Assembly: GCF_002128405.1 (NCBI RefSeq)
Contig: NZ_NETJ01000006.1
Coordinates: 124,001 to 188,000, forward strand
Length of the DNA: 64,000 bases
DNA from: Gottfriedia solisilvae
GTDB taxonomy: Bacteria > Bacillota > Bacilli > Bacillales > Bacillaceae_G
Reading direction: 5' to 3'
Shown here: positions 53,518 to 63,762 of the stretch, in pieces
How positions within the stretch are numbered: the stretch's first letter is position 1
Layout of the letters: every line of letters begins with the position of its first letter
The notes under the pieces: model-generated
Told to the model about the DNA's origin: nothing
Seen by the model: the letters and a program-made list of their open reading frames with translations, nothing else
Database searches by the model: none
Translations under genes and position numbers: made by a program

Positions 53518-54750
53518 TTGTCATTATTAAGTGAAGAAGCATTACATATGCATAGGGTTCATCAAGGAAAGTTAGAAACAATTTCAAAAGTACCTGTTAC
53601 AAATGCAAAAGAATTAAGTTTAGCATATTCTCCAGGTGTTGCTGAGCCATGTAAAGAAATTTATGAAGAAAAAAGCAGAGTGTATGAGTACACGATGAAA
53701 GGTAACATGGTTGGTGTTGTTTCTGATGGATCTGCTGTTCTTGGTCTTGGAAATATTGGACCAGAAGCTGCATTACCTGTAATGGAAGGAAAAGCTGCAC
53801 TATTTAAAAGTTTTGCTGGTGTAGATGCGTTTCCAATTTGTTTAGCAACTCAAGATGTTGAACAAATCATCCAAACTGTAAAGCTGTTAGAGCCTACGTT
53901 TGGAGGAATTAATTTAGAAGATATTGCAGCTCCAAACTGCTTTATTATAGAAGAGCGCTTAAAACGTGAAACAAATATTCCAATTTTCCATGATGATCAG
54001 CATGGAACTGCTATTGTTACATTAGCTGGATTAGTAAATGCATTAAAATTAGTAAATAAAAATATGGCAGACATAAAAGTAGTACTAAACGGTGCCGGAG
54101 CAGCAGGAATTGCAATTTTAAAATTATTATATCGTTTCGGTGTACGTTCTATCATCATGTGTGATACAAAAGGTGCTATTTATGAAGGTCGACCAACTGG
54201 TATGAATAGTGTTAAAAACGAAGTAGCTAAATATACAAATAAGGACCGAATTCAAGGAACCCTTGCAGATGTAATTAAAGATGCAGATGTATTCGTAGGT
54301 GTTTCTGTAAAAGGAGCAGTTACGAAAGAAATGGTTCGTTCAATGAATGAAAATCCGATTATTTTTGCGATGGCAAACCCAGATCCAGAAATTATGCCAG
54401 AAGATGCAAAAGAAGCTGGTGCATTAGTAATTGGTACAGGACGTAGTGATTATCCGAACCAAGTTAACAATGTTCTCGCATTCCCAGGGATTTTCCGTGG
54501 TGCATTAGATGTTCGAGCTACACATATTAACGAAGAAATGAAAATTGCAGCTGTAAAAGCAATTGCAAGTTTAGTTAGTGAAAATGAATTAGCTCCAGAT
54601 TTCATTATCCCAGCTCCATTTGATCCACGCGTTGCACCAAAAGTAGCAGCAAGTGTTGCGAAAGCTGCTATGGAAACAGGTGTTGCACGAATTAAAGTGG
54701 ACCCTAAAGAAATCGAAGAAAAAACAAAAAAACTAGCTTTAATTAAATAG
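53518..54750 (+). CDS. ytsJ: NADP-type malic enzyme YtsJ
   Basis: The 410-residue protein is equal in length to B. subtilis YtsJ with TTG 53518 as start (AGGGAGAG upstream); an in-frame GTG at 53509 is less likely. SLAYSPGVAEPC (31-42), the metal-binding region NLEDIAAPNCF, HDDQHGTAIV and the nucleotide loop NGAGAAGIAIL are present. It decarboxylates malate to pyruvate and supplies NADPH in the cytoplasm. It is monocistronic with a strong terminator, between dnaE and accD as in B. subtilis. Confidence 0.95.
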   Translation: MSLLSEEALHMHRVHQGKLETISKVPVTNAKELSLAYSPGVAEPCKEIYEEKSRVYEYTMKGNMVGVVSDGSAVLGLGNIGPEAALPVMEGKAALFKSFAGVDAFPICLATQDVEQIIQTVKLLEPTFGGINLEDIAAPNCFIIEERLKRETNIPIFHDDQHGTAIVTLAGLVNALKLVNKNMADIKVVLNGAGAAGIAILKLLYRFGVRSIIMCDTKGAIYEGRPTGMNSVKNEVAKYTNKDRIQGTLADVIKDADVFVGVSVKGAVTKEMVRSMNENPIIFAMANPDPEIMPEDAKEAGALVIGTGRSDYPNQVNNVLAFPGIFRGALDVRATHINEEMKIAAVKAIASLVSENELAPDFIIPAPFDPRVAPKVAASVAKAAMETGVARIKVDPKEIEEKTKKLALIK

Positions 54751-54779
54751 TTTTTATCACCAGATATTAATATTTGGAG

Positions 54780-54829
54780 GGGATAGTATTACAATGCTCA
54801 AAATAAGTAGTGTAGTACTATCCTTTTTT
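54780..54829 (+). terminator. Terminator after ytsJ
   Basis: GGATAGTATTACA/TGTAGTACTATCC 13-bp stem (one G-T pair) with a T-run. Confidence 0.88.
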
Positions 54830-54980
54830 ATCTGTTATAATACTTAAATGGATAAAAAACATTGGAAAACGTTGAATTTCAAGGGATTTTGAATGTGAGT
54901 AAGAAAGCTGTTTATTGATAAGTTTTTACAAATTTCTATCGTTTTGGAATTTTGTAATGACGAAATTTAGCTGAATTTTA

Positions 54981-55009
54981 TCGACAAATGTTAACAAAAA
55001 GTGTATAAC
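54981..55009 (+). promoter_or_regulatory. Sigma-A promoter of accDA
   Basis: TCGACA (54981-54986), 17-base spacer and TATAAC (55004-55009); each box differs from consensus at one position. Confidence 0.75.
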
Positions 55010-55024
55010 ATTTATTGTATCCTA

Positions 55025-55041
55025 TTAGTATTTAGTACTAA
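55025..55041. promoter_or_regulatory. FapR-like operator in the accDA leader
   Basis: TTAGTATTTAGTACTAA: a 6-bp inverted repeat TTAGTA/TACTAA around 5 bases. The 17-bp layout fits FapR sites, starting about 10 bases after the predicted transcription start, so binding would block accDA transcription. Confidence 0.6.
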
Positions 55042-55061
55042 AAAAGTTAGGAGGAATTAGG

Positions 55062-55922
55062 TTGCAAATAAAAGACTTATTTTCCAAAAAGAAAAAATAT
55101 GCATCCATACCTTCAGAAGTAATGAAACAAGATTTACCTGACGGTGTTATGACAAAATGTCCTAAATGTAAAAAAATAAGCATAACGAAAGAATTAATAA
55201 AAAATGTAAAAGTTTGTAGTAATTGTGGTTTTCATCATCAAATGACTGCTTTTGAAAGAATTGAATTTTTACTTGATGAAGCTTCATTCGAAGAGTTTGA
55301 TAAGGAAATGATTTCTTCAAATCCTTTACATTTCCCAGATTATATAGAAAAACTTGAAAGTGACCGTAAAAAGACTGATTTAAACGAAGCCGTTGTAACA
55401 GGAAAAGGTACGATTGATGGAATTCCAGTTGTAATTGCTGTTATGGATTCAAGATTTAGAATGGGAAGTATGGGATCTGTAGTTGGTGAAAAAATTACGA
55501 GAGCAATTGAACGTGCAACTTCAGAATTTTTACCTTTCATCATTTTTACTGCTTCTGGTGGAGCAAGAATGCAAGAAGGTATCTTAAGTTTAATGCAAAT
55601 GGCTAAAACGAGTGCTGCACTTAATAGACACAGCGAACTTGGATGTTTAGCAATTTCGATTCTTACAAATCCTACAACAGGTGGAGTATCTGCAAGTTTC
55701 GCATCACTAGGAGATTTCAATTTTGCAGAGCCTGGTGCATTAATTGGATTTGCGGGTCGTCGAATCATTGAACAAACCATTCGTGAAGAATTGCCTGAGG
55801 ATTTCCAAACAGCAGAGTTTCTTTTAAATCATGGACAACTTGATGCAGTTCTTCCTCGTACAGAAATGCGTTCAAAATTATATACGATCCTTCATTTACA
55901 TCAAGGAGGTGTCCTTCAATAG
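55062..55922 (+). CDS. accD: Acetyl-CoA carboxylase carboxyltransferase beta subunit
   Basis: The 286-residue protein has a zinc ribbon from Cys33, Cys36, Cys52 and Cys55 (KCPKC...VCSNC), then a crotonase-type carboxyltransferase domain with [10 protein letters not shown] near 165-174. With AccA it moves CO2 from carboxybiotin to acetyl-CoA to make malonyl-CoA for fatty acid synthesis. Start is TTG after AGGAGG. The stop overlaps the accA GTG, giving coupled synthesis of the two subunits. A FapR-like box lies 20 bases upstream. Confidence 0.95.
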   Translation: MQIKDLFSKKKKYASIPSEVMKQDLPDGVMTKCPKCKKISITKELIKNVKVCSNCGFHHQMTAFERIEFLLDEASFEEFDKEMISSNPLHFPDYIEKLESDRKKTDLNEAVVTGKGTIDGIPVVIAVMDSRFRMGSMGSVVGEKITRAIERATSEFLPFIIFTASGGARMQEGILSLMQMAKTSAALNRHSELGCLAISILTNPTTGGVSASFASLGDFNFAEPGALIGFAGRRIIEQTIREELPEDFQTAEFLLNHGQLDAVLPRTEMRSKLYTILHLHQGGVLQ

Positions 55923-56878
55923 TGGTTATGTTAGAATTCGAAAAACCGATTCATGAGCTAAAAACAAAAATAGATGAACTGAAGGTTTATACAAACCAAC
56001 ATGATGTAGACTTTTCTGAAGAAATTAGACGATTAGAAGAACGTTTAAAAACATTAGAAAATGAGATTTATGGCAATATGGGAGTTTGGGATCGTGTTCA
56101 AGTAGCAAGACACCCAGAACGTCCGACAACTATGGATTATATAAACCGTTTATTTACAGATTTCTTTGAATGTCATGGAGATAGATTATTTGGTGATGAC
56201 GCTGCTATTATAGGTGGTATTGCATCTTATCGTGGATTGCCAGTCACAGTAATCGGTCACCAACGAGGCAAAGATACAAAAGAAAATATACGACGTAATT
56301 TCGGTATGCCTCATCCGGAAGGTTACAGAAAAGCATTAAGATTAATGAAGCAAGCTGAGAAATTTAACAGACCAATTATTACTTTTATCGATACAAAAGG
56401 TGCATATCCTGGTAAAGCTGCTGAAGAACGTGGTCAAAGTGAAGCAATTGCCCGCAATTTATTTGAAATGGCAGGTTTAAAAGTACCAACAATTTGTATA
56501 GTAATTGGTGAAGGTGGTAGTGGTGGAGCTCTTGGTTTAGGTGTTGGTAACAAGTTACTGATGTTAGAGAACTCTACATATTCTGTAATTTCACCAGAAG
56601 GTGCTGCTGCATTATTATGGAAAGATGCTTCTCAAGCTCGTAGGGCTGCTGAAACAATGAAAATAACTGCTCCAGATTTACTTGAATTAGGTGTTGTAGA
56701 TCAGATGATACCTGAAGTAAAAGGTGGAGCGCAAAATGATGTTGAACAACAGGCGAAAAACATTGATAAGTATTTATATGAGGCATTAAAATCAATTTTA
56801 TCAATGGATAAAGAAGAACTGGTTCAACAAAGATATGATAAACACGCAAAGTTAGGACAAATTTCTTTTTACAAATAA
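55922..56878 (+). CDS. accA: Acetyl-CoA carboxylase carboxyltransferase alpha subunit
   Basis: The 318-residue partner of AccD starts with a coiled helix ([18 protein letters not shown]) and has the carboxyltransferase core: [11 protein letters not shown] near 110-120, [10 protein letters not shown] near 156-165 and [10 protein letters not shown] near 196-205. GTG at 55922 overlaps the accD stop (TAGTG) and lies 10 bases after AAGGAGGT; ATG at 55928 is a worse fit. The complex works in the cytoplasm in the first committed step of fatty acid synthesis. It ends before a terminator, with pfkA following on its own promoter. Confidence 0.95.
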   Translation: MVMLEFEKPIHELKTKIDELKVYTNQHDVDFSEEIRRLEERLKTLENEIYGNMGVWDRVQVARHPERPTTMDYINRLFTDFFECHGDRLFGDDAAIIGGIASYRGLPVTVIGHQRGKDTKENIRRNFGMPHPEGYRKALRLMKQAEKFNRPIITFIDTKGAYPGKAAEERGQSEAIARNLFEMAGLKVPTICIVIGEGGSGGALGLGVGNKLLMLENSTYSVISPEGAAALLWKDASQARRAAETMKITAPDLLELGVVDQMIPEVKGGAQNDVEQQAKNIDKYLYEALKSILSMDKEELVQQRYDKHAKLGQISFYK

Positions 56879-56896
56879 AACTAAGATTTAACTTCG

Positions 56897-56936
56897 AGAG
56901 TGTGTGAAACAATTATGTGAGCATACTCTTTTTTTG
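56897..56936 (+). terminator. Terminator after accA
   Basis: AGAGTGTG/CATACTCT stem (one G-T pair) with seven T residues. Confidence 0.8.
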
Positions 56937-57088
56937 TATTATTTTAAGAAATTTGTAAAAAATATCTATAAATCTGTCTTTTCGTGCTTGATTTATTTTA
57001 GAAAATCATTTTTCTATACAAGTTTATGAAAAAGTTCACATTATATCTATTGTCTAAAAATGTAGAACATGTTACTTTATTTAAATGA

Positions 57089-58090
<1,002 letters not shown>

Positions 58091-58214
58091 GTTAGCTACT
58101 TTTTTTGAGCAATCGTTTCCGCATGTGAAAATCAGTATTGTAATACTTTAAGTAAGCTATACTGAGTAATATGATTTAGTTAAGTTTTCTTTATATATAT
58201 TTGGAGGGTAAAAA

Positions 58215-59969
58215 ATGCGTAAAACAAAAATAGTTTGTACGATTGGTCCTGCTAGTGAATCGGTAGAAAAATTAGTGCAATTAATTAATGCAGGTATGAA
58301 CGTAGCTCGATTAAACTTCTCTCATGGTTCTCATGAAGAGCATGCAGGAAGAATTAAAAGTATCCGTGAAGCATCAGAAATTACTGGTAAAACAGTAGCA
58401 ATTCTATTAGATACAAAAGGGCCTGAAATTCGTACGTTAGATTTTGAAGGCGGGCAAGCAGAATTAAAAACTGGTAATGAAGTAATCATTACAACAGAAC
58501 CTGTAATGGGAACAGCTGAAAAATTTGCGGTTTCATATGAAGGTTTAATTGATGATGTTCATGTTGGTTCAAGAATCCTAATCGATGACGGTCTAATTGG
58601 ATTAGAAGTAATCGGTATTGAAGGAAAAGATATTCGCACGAAAATATTAAACAGTGGTTTAGTAAAGAATAAAAAAGGTGTTAATGTACCTAATGTACGT
58701 GTAAACCTACCTGGTATTACAGAAAAAGACGTAAGTGATATTGAATTTGGTATTGAACAAGGTATTGATTTCATCGCTGCGTCATTTGTACGAAAAGCAT
58801 CTGATGTATTAGAAATCCGTGAGCTTTTAGGAAAGCATAGTGCAGAATACATTCAAATCATCACAAAAATCGAGAACCAAGAAGGGATCGATAACATTGA
58901 TGAAATCCTTGAAGTTTCTGACGGTTTAATGGTAGCACGTGGAGACATGGGTGTAGAAATTCCACCAGAAGATGTACCATTAGTACAAAAATCATTAATT
59001 AAAAAATGTAATATTCTTGGTAAGCCAGTTATTACTGCTACTCAAATGTTAGATTCAATGCAACGCAATCCACGTCCAACACGTGCTGAAGCAAGTGATG
59101 TTGCAAATGCAATTTTAGATGGAACTGATGCAATTATGTTATCAGGTGAAACGGCTGCAGGAACATATCCTGTTGAATCTGTTTCTATGATGAATTCAAT
59201 TGCTTTACGTATTGAAAAGAGTCTTCAATATGACGAGTTATTCAAAAAACGTCAAAGAGAAAATAAAGGTACGATTACAGATGCAATTGGTCAGTCTGTT
59301 GCTGCTACTGCATTAAACCTACAAGTAGCTGCAATTATCGCTCCTACTGAAAGCGGACATACAGCGAAAATGATTTCTAAATATCGTCCAAAAGCACCGA
59401 TTTTAGCAATTACTTCAGATATCCGTATCTGTCGTCGTTTAACATTAGTTTGGGGTGTTCAAACTCAATTTAGAGAAAGAGCAAACACAACAGATGAAAT
59501 GCTACAACATGCAATGGATGCAGCTCAAGAAGCGAAATTCGTTTCAAATGGCGATACAGTAATCATTACAGCTGGATTACCTGTTGGTGAAACAGGAATG
59601 ACAAACATGATGAAAATTCATGTTGTTGGAGATGTAATCGCTCAAGGTCAAGGTATTGGTCGTAAATCTGCAGCAGGTAAAGTAGTTGTTGCAAAAACTG
59701 GCGAAGAAGCTGTTTCTAAAGTTACTTCAGGTAGTATTTTAGTAACAAATTGTACTGATAAAGACATGATGCCTGCTATTGAAAGAGCAGCAGCAATTAT
59801 CACTGAAGAAGGCGGATTAACTAGCCACGCAGCGGTTGTTGGCGTAAGTTTAGGTATTCCGGTAATCGTTGGAGTTGAAAATGCAACGAATATCTTAGTA
59901 AATGGTCAAGCAGTTACTGTAGATGCTTCTCGTGGAATAGTTAGTACAGGACATAAAAGTATCTTATAA
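58215..59969 (+). CDS. pyk: Pyruvate kinase with extra C-terminal domain
   Basis: The 584-residue protein is the B. subtilis length. The TIM-barrel contains [10 protein letters not shown] (35-44), LDTKGPEIR (66-74), metal/K+ residues and [12 protein letters not shown] near 239-250. The last 100 residues form the extra PEP-utiliser-like domain of Bacillus enzymes ([11 protein letters not shown] near 537-547). It transfers phosphate from PEP to ADP to give pyruvate. TGGAGGG precedes the ATG. The extra domain is thought to adjust allosteric control and not to be catalytic. Confidence 0.96.
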   Translation: MRKTKIVCTIGPASESVEKLVQLINAGMNVARLNFSHGSHEEHAGRIKSIREASEITGKTVAILLDTKGPEIRTLDFEGGQAELKTGNEVIITTEPVMGTAEKFAVSYEGLIDDVHVGSRILIDDGLIGLEVIGIEGKDIRTKILNSGLVKNKKGVNVPNVRVNLPGITEKDVSDIEFGIEQGIDFIAASFVRKASDVLEIRELLGKHSAEYIQIITKIENQEGIDNIDEILEVSDGLMVARGDMGVEIPPEDVPLVQKSLIKKCNILGKPVITATQMLDSMQRNPRPTRAEASDVANAILDGTDAIMLSGETAAGTYPVESVSMMNSIALRIEKSLQYDELFKKRQRENKGTITDAIGQSVAATALNLQVAAIIAPTESGHTAKMISKYRPKAPILAITSDIRICRRLTLVWGVQTQFRERANTTDEMLQHAMDAAQEAKFVSNGDTVIITAGLPVGETGMTNMMKIHVVGDVIAQGQGIGRKSAAGKVVVAKTGEEAVSKVTSGSILVTNCTDKDMMPAIERAAAIITEEGGLTSHAAVVGVSLGIPVIVGVENATNILVNGQAVTVDASRGIVSTGHKSIL

Positions 59970-59977
59970 TATAAAAT

Positions 59978-60009
59978 AAAGAGAAGGAGCGATGTTCCTT
60001 CTCTTTTTT
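59978..60009 (+). terminator. Terminator after pyk
   Basis: AAAGAGAAGGA/TCCTTCTCTTT stem followed by T residues. Confidence 0.9.
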
Positions 60010-60029
60010 ACATTCTAAATAATTTTGAG

Positions 60030-60434
60030 GTGAGTTCTCTGAAAAAACTTTTCGGTTGGCTAATGTTGATTCCTGTAATTGACTTTATTTTTCTAATCAT
60101 ACTTGGTAGATTTATAGGTTCAATTTCCGTATTCTTATGGTTAATTGGTACGTTATTAATTGGTTCGTACATCATGAAAAATGTTTGGATCACAGTAAAA
60201 CAACAGGCTGTAGAACAGTTCAGAGCTGGGAAAATGCCCGATTTATTAATGGTAGAAGGACTGTCATTCTTCTTAATCGGATTATTATTAGCGATTCCTG
60301 GACCAATGACAGATTTGATAGCTGTTATCTTATTAATTAAACCTATAAGACTTAAATTCGTTCAACTTTTACTAATGTTTGTGATGAAAAAATTCAAAGG
60401 AAACATTGTTTGGACAGGTTATATAAAAAAATAA
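60030..60434 (+). CDS. fxsA: FxsA-family membrane protein (YtzA)
   Basis: The 134-residue protein has four hydrophobic segments (about 8-24, 30-45, 75-90, 95-112) and the FxsA motif LLAIPGPMTDLIAVILL near 86-102. FxsA relieves phage T7 exclusion in E. coli when overproduced; its normal role is unknown. GTG at 60030 overlaps the GAGG site, so a CTG at 60039 (MKKLFGW) with better spacing is an alternative. Its position after pyk matches B. subtilis ytzA. Its end abuts a duplicated palindrome. Confidence 0.88.
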   Translation: MSSLKKLFGWLMLIPVIDFIFLIILGRFIGSISVFLWLIGTLLIGSYIMKNVWITVKQQAVEQFRAGKMPDLLMVEGLSFFLIGLLLAIPGPMTDLIAVILLIKPIRLKFVQLLLMFVMKKFKGNIVWTGYIKK

Positions 60435-60470
60435 AAACGTGAAAACGAATGTTTTCACGTTTCAGTATAC
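60435..60470 (+). terminator. Palindromic terminator copy 1, after fxsA
   Basis: AAACGTGAAAAC/GTTTTCACGTTT, 12-bp perfect stem with GAAT loop; followed by CAGTATAC, not a T-run. Confidence 0.75.
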
Positions 60471-60495
60471 AGACAAAGTACAAAAAACAGAGAAT

Positions 60496-60622
60496 CATAC
60501 TGTCTGAAAACGTTTGTCTTTCGAGGCGTGAAGCCTGAAGAGGAGCGGAGTTACCTTAGACGGTAATGAGCACCGCATGCAGGCGAAACAACGAAGAAAG
60601 CGAGCGTTTGGCAGGCAGTATG
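60496..60622 (+). repeat. 127-bp inverted-repeat element between the duplicated palindromes
   Basis: Ends CATACTGTCTG and CAGGCAGTATG form an imperfect 11-bp terminal inverted repeat. The interior is GC-rich (GAGGAGCGGAGTTACC, GAAGAAAGCGAGCG). No open frame. It is distinct from the 185-bp element. Confidence 0.7.
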
Positions 60623-60655
60623 AAACGTGAAAACGAATGTTTTCACGTTTTTTTA
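60623..60655 (-). terminator. Palindromic terminator copy 2, at the end of ytvI
   Basis: The same 28 bases as 60435-60462, here followed by seven T residues on the plus side. Its right arm overlaps the ytvI stop codon at 60643-60645. Confidence 0.75.
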
Positions 60656-61764
60656 TGTGTTCCTTTAATATAATACCAAAGCTCATGAAATACCTTTGCT
60701 CTGTACAATGTGGATAAAACCACTAAGGTTACTGGTCCTACGATTAATCCTAATAATCCAAGGAATTTAAATCCAACAAATAAAGAAATTAATGTTGGAA
60801 GTGGGTGTAAGCCGATATTTGAAGATAAAATCTTTGGTTCTGCGAGCTGGCGTTGAACAATAACGACAGCATATAAAATTGCAAGTCCAATCGTTAAAGA
60901 ATAATCGCTAGTTAGGAATGTATATAGAATCCATGGAACAAAAATTAAGCCTGTACCTAAGTATGGAAGTAAATCAATTAGGCCGATTAATATTGCAATT
61001 GTTATTGCAAATGGAACTCTTAAAATTAATAATCCGATTAATACAAGCACTGTTGTCATAGAAATTAAAGTAATATGTGCTCTGATAAAACCGAATAATG
61101 CTTTTCGTAAATCGGTAAAAATTGTTTTACTGTAATGTTTAATACGTTTTGGCGTATAAATTGCAAATAAATTTTTAATTTTATACCAATCTTTACTTAT
61201 AAAGAATGTAGCTAGTAATGATACAAAAATTAAAGTAGCTGTATTTGGGAGTACGGCAATGATCAATTTAATCCCATCAATAATCCCATTTAATGCACCT
61301 TTTCCTAGATTAATAACAGAATCCCCGATTGACTGGATATTTGTACGAATGGTTGCTTGTTGACCAGCTCCGAGCTGACTATATTCGTTCATAACCACAT
61401 CATATAACGGTATGATTTTATCAGTCACTATGTTTTCTACAAAAAACACAAGACGTTGAAAGCTCTCAGGTACTACTTGCACTAAATAAGTGGATCCCGA
61501 AATGATTTCAGTAATTAAGAGAGTAAATAATCCAGCAACAACTGACAACAATAAAATAATCGAGATGAATGCAGCTATACCTCTTGGAATTTTCGCTTTT
61601 ACATTTAATAAATTTACTAGTGGATTTAATAGAAATGCGATAATAAAAGCAATAATAAATGGATATGTAAGTTTAGATACAAACAAAGCTACGTAAAGTC
61701 CGAGAATTATACATGTAGTAACAAATAAGAAACGAATGATTTGGTAAACTAAAACTCGGCTCAT
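60643..61764 (-). CDS. ytvI: YtvI, AI-2E transporter-family membrane protein
   Basis: The 373-residue protein (371 in B. subtilis) has about seven to eight membrane spans and the AI-2 exporter family pattern (LIGLIDLLPYLGTGLIFVPW near 279-298, then GLHPLPTLISLFVG near 330). Members move small signals or ions; the substrate is not known. ATG at 61764 follows GGGGGACG; an upstream in-frame start at 61782 has no good site. It converges on fxsA, and its stop sits within the palindromic terminator. The final residues (GTHKKT) are part of the palindrome-coding sequence. Confidence 0.9.
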   Translation of the reverse strand: MSRVLVYQIIRFLFVTTCIILGLYVALFVSKLTYPFIIAFIIAFLLNPLVNLLNVKAKIPRGIAAFISIILLLSVVAGLFTLLITEIISGSTYLVQVVPESFQRLVFFVENIVTDKIIPLYDVVMNEYSQLGAGQQATIRTNIQSIGDSVINLGKGALNGIIDGIKLIIAVLPNTATLIFVSLLATFFISKDWYKIKNLFAIYTPKRIKHYSKTIFTDLRKALFGFIRAHITLISMTTVLVLIGLLILRVPFAITIAILIGLIDLLPYLGTGLIFVPWILYTFLTSDYSLTIGLAILYAVVIVQRQLAEPKILSSNIGLHPLPTLISLFVGFKFLGLLGLIVGPVTLVVLSTLYRAKVFHELWYYIKGTHKKT

Positions 61765-61888
61765 TTTTCGTCCCCCTTTCATTTGAGAAATTATGTTAAC
61801 TCAGTTTTATTTTACCAAGAAATATTTTTTTATAATAGTAAAGTTTAAATGTATTTATTAATAAATTATACATAGAAAGGAAATTATA

Positions 61889-62347
61889 ATGAGTGAATCT
61901 ACAATATTCCTAATGATCCTATTATTAATAGGTGTAATCGCAAAAAATAACTCTTTAATTATTTCAATTATAGTATTGTTGCTATTAAAATATACTCCAA
62001 TTGGTGATAGAGTTTTTCCATATTTACAGTCAAAAGGAATAAATTTAGGTGTAACTGTTATAACAATTGCAGTATTAGTACCGATTGCAACGGGTGAAAT
62101 TGGTTTTAAACATTTAGGAGAAGCCCTTAAAACACCAGTTGCGTGGATTGCATTATTATCTGGAATTGCAGTTGCGCTTTTAGCAAAAGGTGGGGTAAAT
62201 CTATTAGCAACTAGTCCACAAATTACAGCTGCATTAGTACTTGGAACAGTCTTATCAGTTGCTTTATTTAAAGGTGTTGCAGTTGGGCCTTTAATTGGTG
62301 CTGGAATCGCATATCTATTCATATGGATTGTTGATTTTATAAAGTAA
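61889..62347 (+). CDS. ytwI: YtwI, DUF441 / UPF0756 membrane protein
   Basis: The 152-residue protein has four hydrophobic helices (about 4-18, 22-36, 50-70, 84-102 and a final one near 110-148) and the GVIAKNNSLIISI and GEIGFKHLGEALKTPVAW blocks of DUF441. Function unknown. The ATG follows GAAAGGA. It lies between ytvI and citZ as in B. subtilis (154 residues), and is divergent from ytvI. Confidence 0.9.
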   Translation: MSESTIFLMILLLIGVIAKNNSLIISIIVLLLLKYTPIGDRVFPYLQSKGINLGVTVITIAVLVPIATGEIGFKHLGEALKTPVAWIALLSGIAVALLAKGGVNLLATSPQITAALVLGTVLSVALFKGVAVGPLIGAGIAYLFIWIVDFIK

Positions 62348-62382
62348 TTTAATAATAATTATATTTTAGTAAATTGTTTTCA

Positions 62383-62411
62383 TTCACAAAAGTCAGATTA
62401 TTGTTTATAAT
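62383..62411 (+). promoter_or_regulatory. Sigma-A promoter of citZ
   Basis: TTCACA (62383-62388), 17-base spacer and perfect TATAAT (62406-62411), leaving a leader of about 105 bases. Confidence 0.78.
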
Positions 62412-62523
62412 AAGTTATAGTAGGGTTCCTTTCTACATATACAAATGTGTATTTTAGTTGTTATACCAGTATATGTATGTAAAACACTAGGGGAAATTTT
62501 TTACGTAAAGGAGAGAGGGGAAT

Positions 62524-63642
62524 ATGACAGTTAAAAGTGGTTTAGAGGGTGTTGTAGCTGCTACAACTTCTATAAGTTCTATTATTGATGATACATTAAC
62601 GTATGTAGGTATCGGCATCGATGAATTAGCGGAGTTCGCAAGTTTCGAAGAAGTAGTTTACTTATTATGGCACCGCAAATTACCAAATAAAGAGCAACTT
62701 AAAGAGTTAAAAGCTCAACTTGCGGATCATGCAGAATTACCAGAAGGTATTATTACTTTCTTAAAATCTACTAACTTTAAAGATGTACATCCTATGACAG
62801 TGCTACGTACTGTAATTTCAATGCTTGCATTATATGACGAGAATGCTGAAGCAATGGATGCAAACTCTAACTATGTAAAAGCAATTGAATTACAAGCAAA
62901 AATTTCGACATTTGTGGCAGCGTTTTCTCGAGTTCGTCAAGGACTTGAACCAGTCGCTCCTCGTAAAGATCTTTCATTCTCAGCAAACTTCTTATACATG
63001 CTTACAGGTGAAGAACCTAATGAAATCGCTGAAGAAGCAATTAATAAAGCATTAGTATTACATGCTGACCATGAATTAAATGCTTCAACTTTTACTGCAC
63101 GCGTTTGCGTAGCAACATTATCTGATATTTATTCAGGTATTACGGCTGCTATCGGTGCGCTAAAAGGGCCTTTACACGGCGGTGCAAATGAAAGCGTTAT
63201 GAAAATGTTAGCTGAAATTGGCGAAGTTGAAAATGTAGAGGCTTACATTCAAGAAAAAATGGATGCAAAAGCTAAAATCATGGGATTTGGTCATCGCGTA
63301 TATCGTGGTGGAGACCCTCGTGCTAAGCATCTTAAAGAAATGTCACGCCAACTTGGTGGAATTACTGGAGAACTAAAATGGTATACAATGTCTGAAAAAA
63401 TTGAAGAGATTGTTACAACTCAAAAGAATATCCCACCAAATGTTGATTTTTACTCTGCGTCTGTATATCACAGCTTAGGAATTGAACATGATCTATTTAC
63501 TCCGATCTTTGCAATTAGCCGTATGTCTGGATGGACTGCACATATCTTAGAACAATATGATAACAATCGTATTATCCGTCCACGTGCAGATTACACAGGT
63601 CCAGAGAAAAACTCTTACATTCCAATTGAAGAGCGTGCATAA
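62524..63642 (+). CDS. citZ: Citrate synthase
   Basis: The 372-residue protein matches B. subtilis CitZ in length. Active-site signatures are HADHELNAST near 180-189, GPLHGGAN near 216-223 (catalytic His), GFGHRVYRGGDPR near 257-269 (His) and the aspartate near 310. It condenses acetyl-CoA and oxaloacetate to start the TCA cycle. ATG follows AAGGAGAGAGG. It is the first gene of the citZ-icd(-mdh) operon. In B. subtilis it is repressed by CcpC and CcpA; no ATAA-N7-TTAT CcpC pair was found in the leader. Confidence 0.96.
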   Translation: MTVKSGLEGVVAATTSISSIIDDTLTYVGIGIDELAEFASFEEVVYLLWHRKLPNKEQLKELKAQLADHAELPEGIITFLKSTNFKDVHPMTVLRTVISMLALYDENAEAMDANSNYVKAIELQAKISTFVAAFSRVRQGLEPVAPRKDLSFSANFLYMLTGEEPNEIAEEAINKALVLHADHELNASTFTARVCVATLSDIYSGITAAIGALKGPLHGGANESVMKMLAEIGEVENVEAYIQEKMDAKAKIMGFGHRVYRGGDPRAKHLKEMSRQLGGITGELKWYTMSEKIEEIVTTQKNIPPNVDFYSASVYHSLGIEHDLFTPIFAISRMSGWTAHILEQYDNNRIIRPRADYTGPEKNSYIPIEERA

Positions 63643-63697
63643 TAAAAATATTGAATACTTAAAATAGTATTTAATGTTTGAATAATGGTATAGTAAA

Positions 63698-63721
63698 GAG
63701 AGGAAGAGGAATCTTCCTCTC
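63698..63721 (+). other. Stem-loop between citZ and icd
   Basis: GAGAGGAAGA/TCTTCCTCTC perfect 10-bp stem with GGAA loop and no T-run. It may act in mRNA processing or stability and not as a full terminator. Confidence 0.7.
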
Positions 63722-63762
63722 ATAAGTATGTAATTAAGTATTTATTCAAGGGGGAGCAAATC

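Noticed and set aside
55340-55780. 146-codon minus-strand frame inside accD
   Set aside because: An antisense shadow of a conserved gene with no start signals.
60500-60515. cre-like TGAAAACGTTTGTC in the 127-bp element
   Set aside because: It fails at the last three consensus positions and lies in a repeat between gene ends, away from any promoter.
61858-62322. 154-codon minus-strand frame opposite ytwI
   Set aside because: It has Pro/Ala/Asn-rich low-complexity content and no ribosome site; the plus-strand DUF441 gene explains the region.
62390-62430. CcpC box in the citZ leader
   Set aside because: ATAA and TTAT words occur but with 4-base spacing, not the 7-base spacing of the dyad, so a site is not supported.
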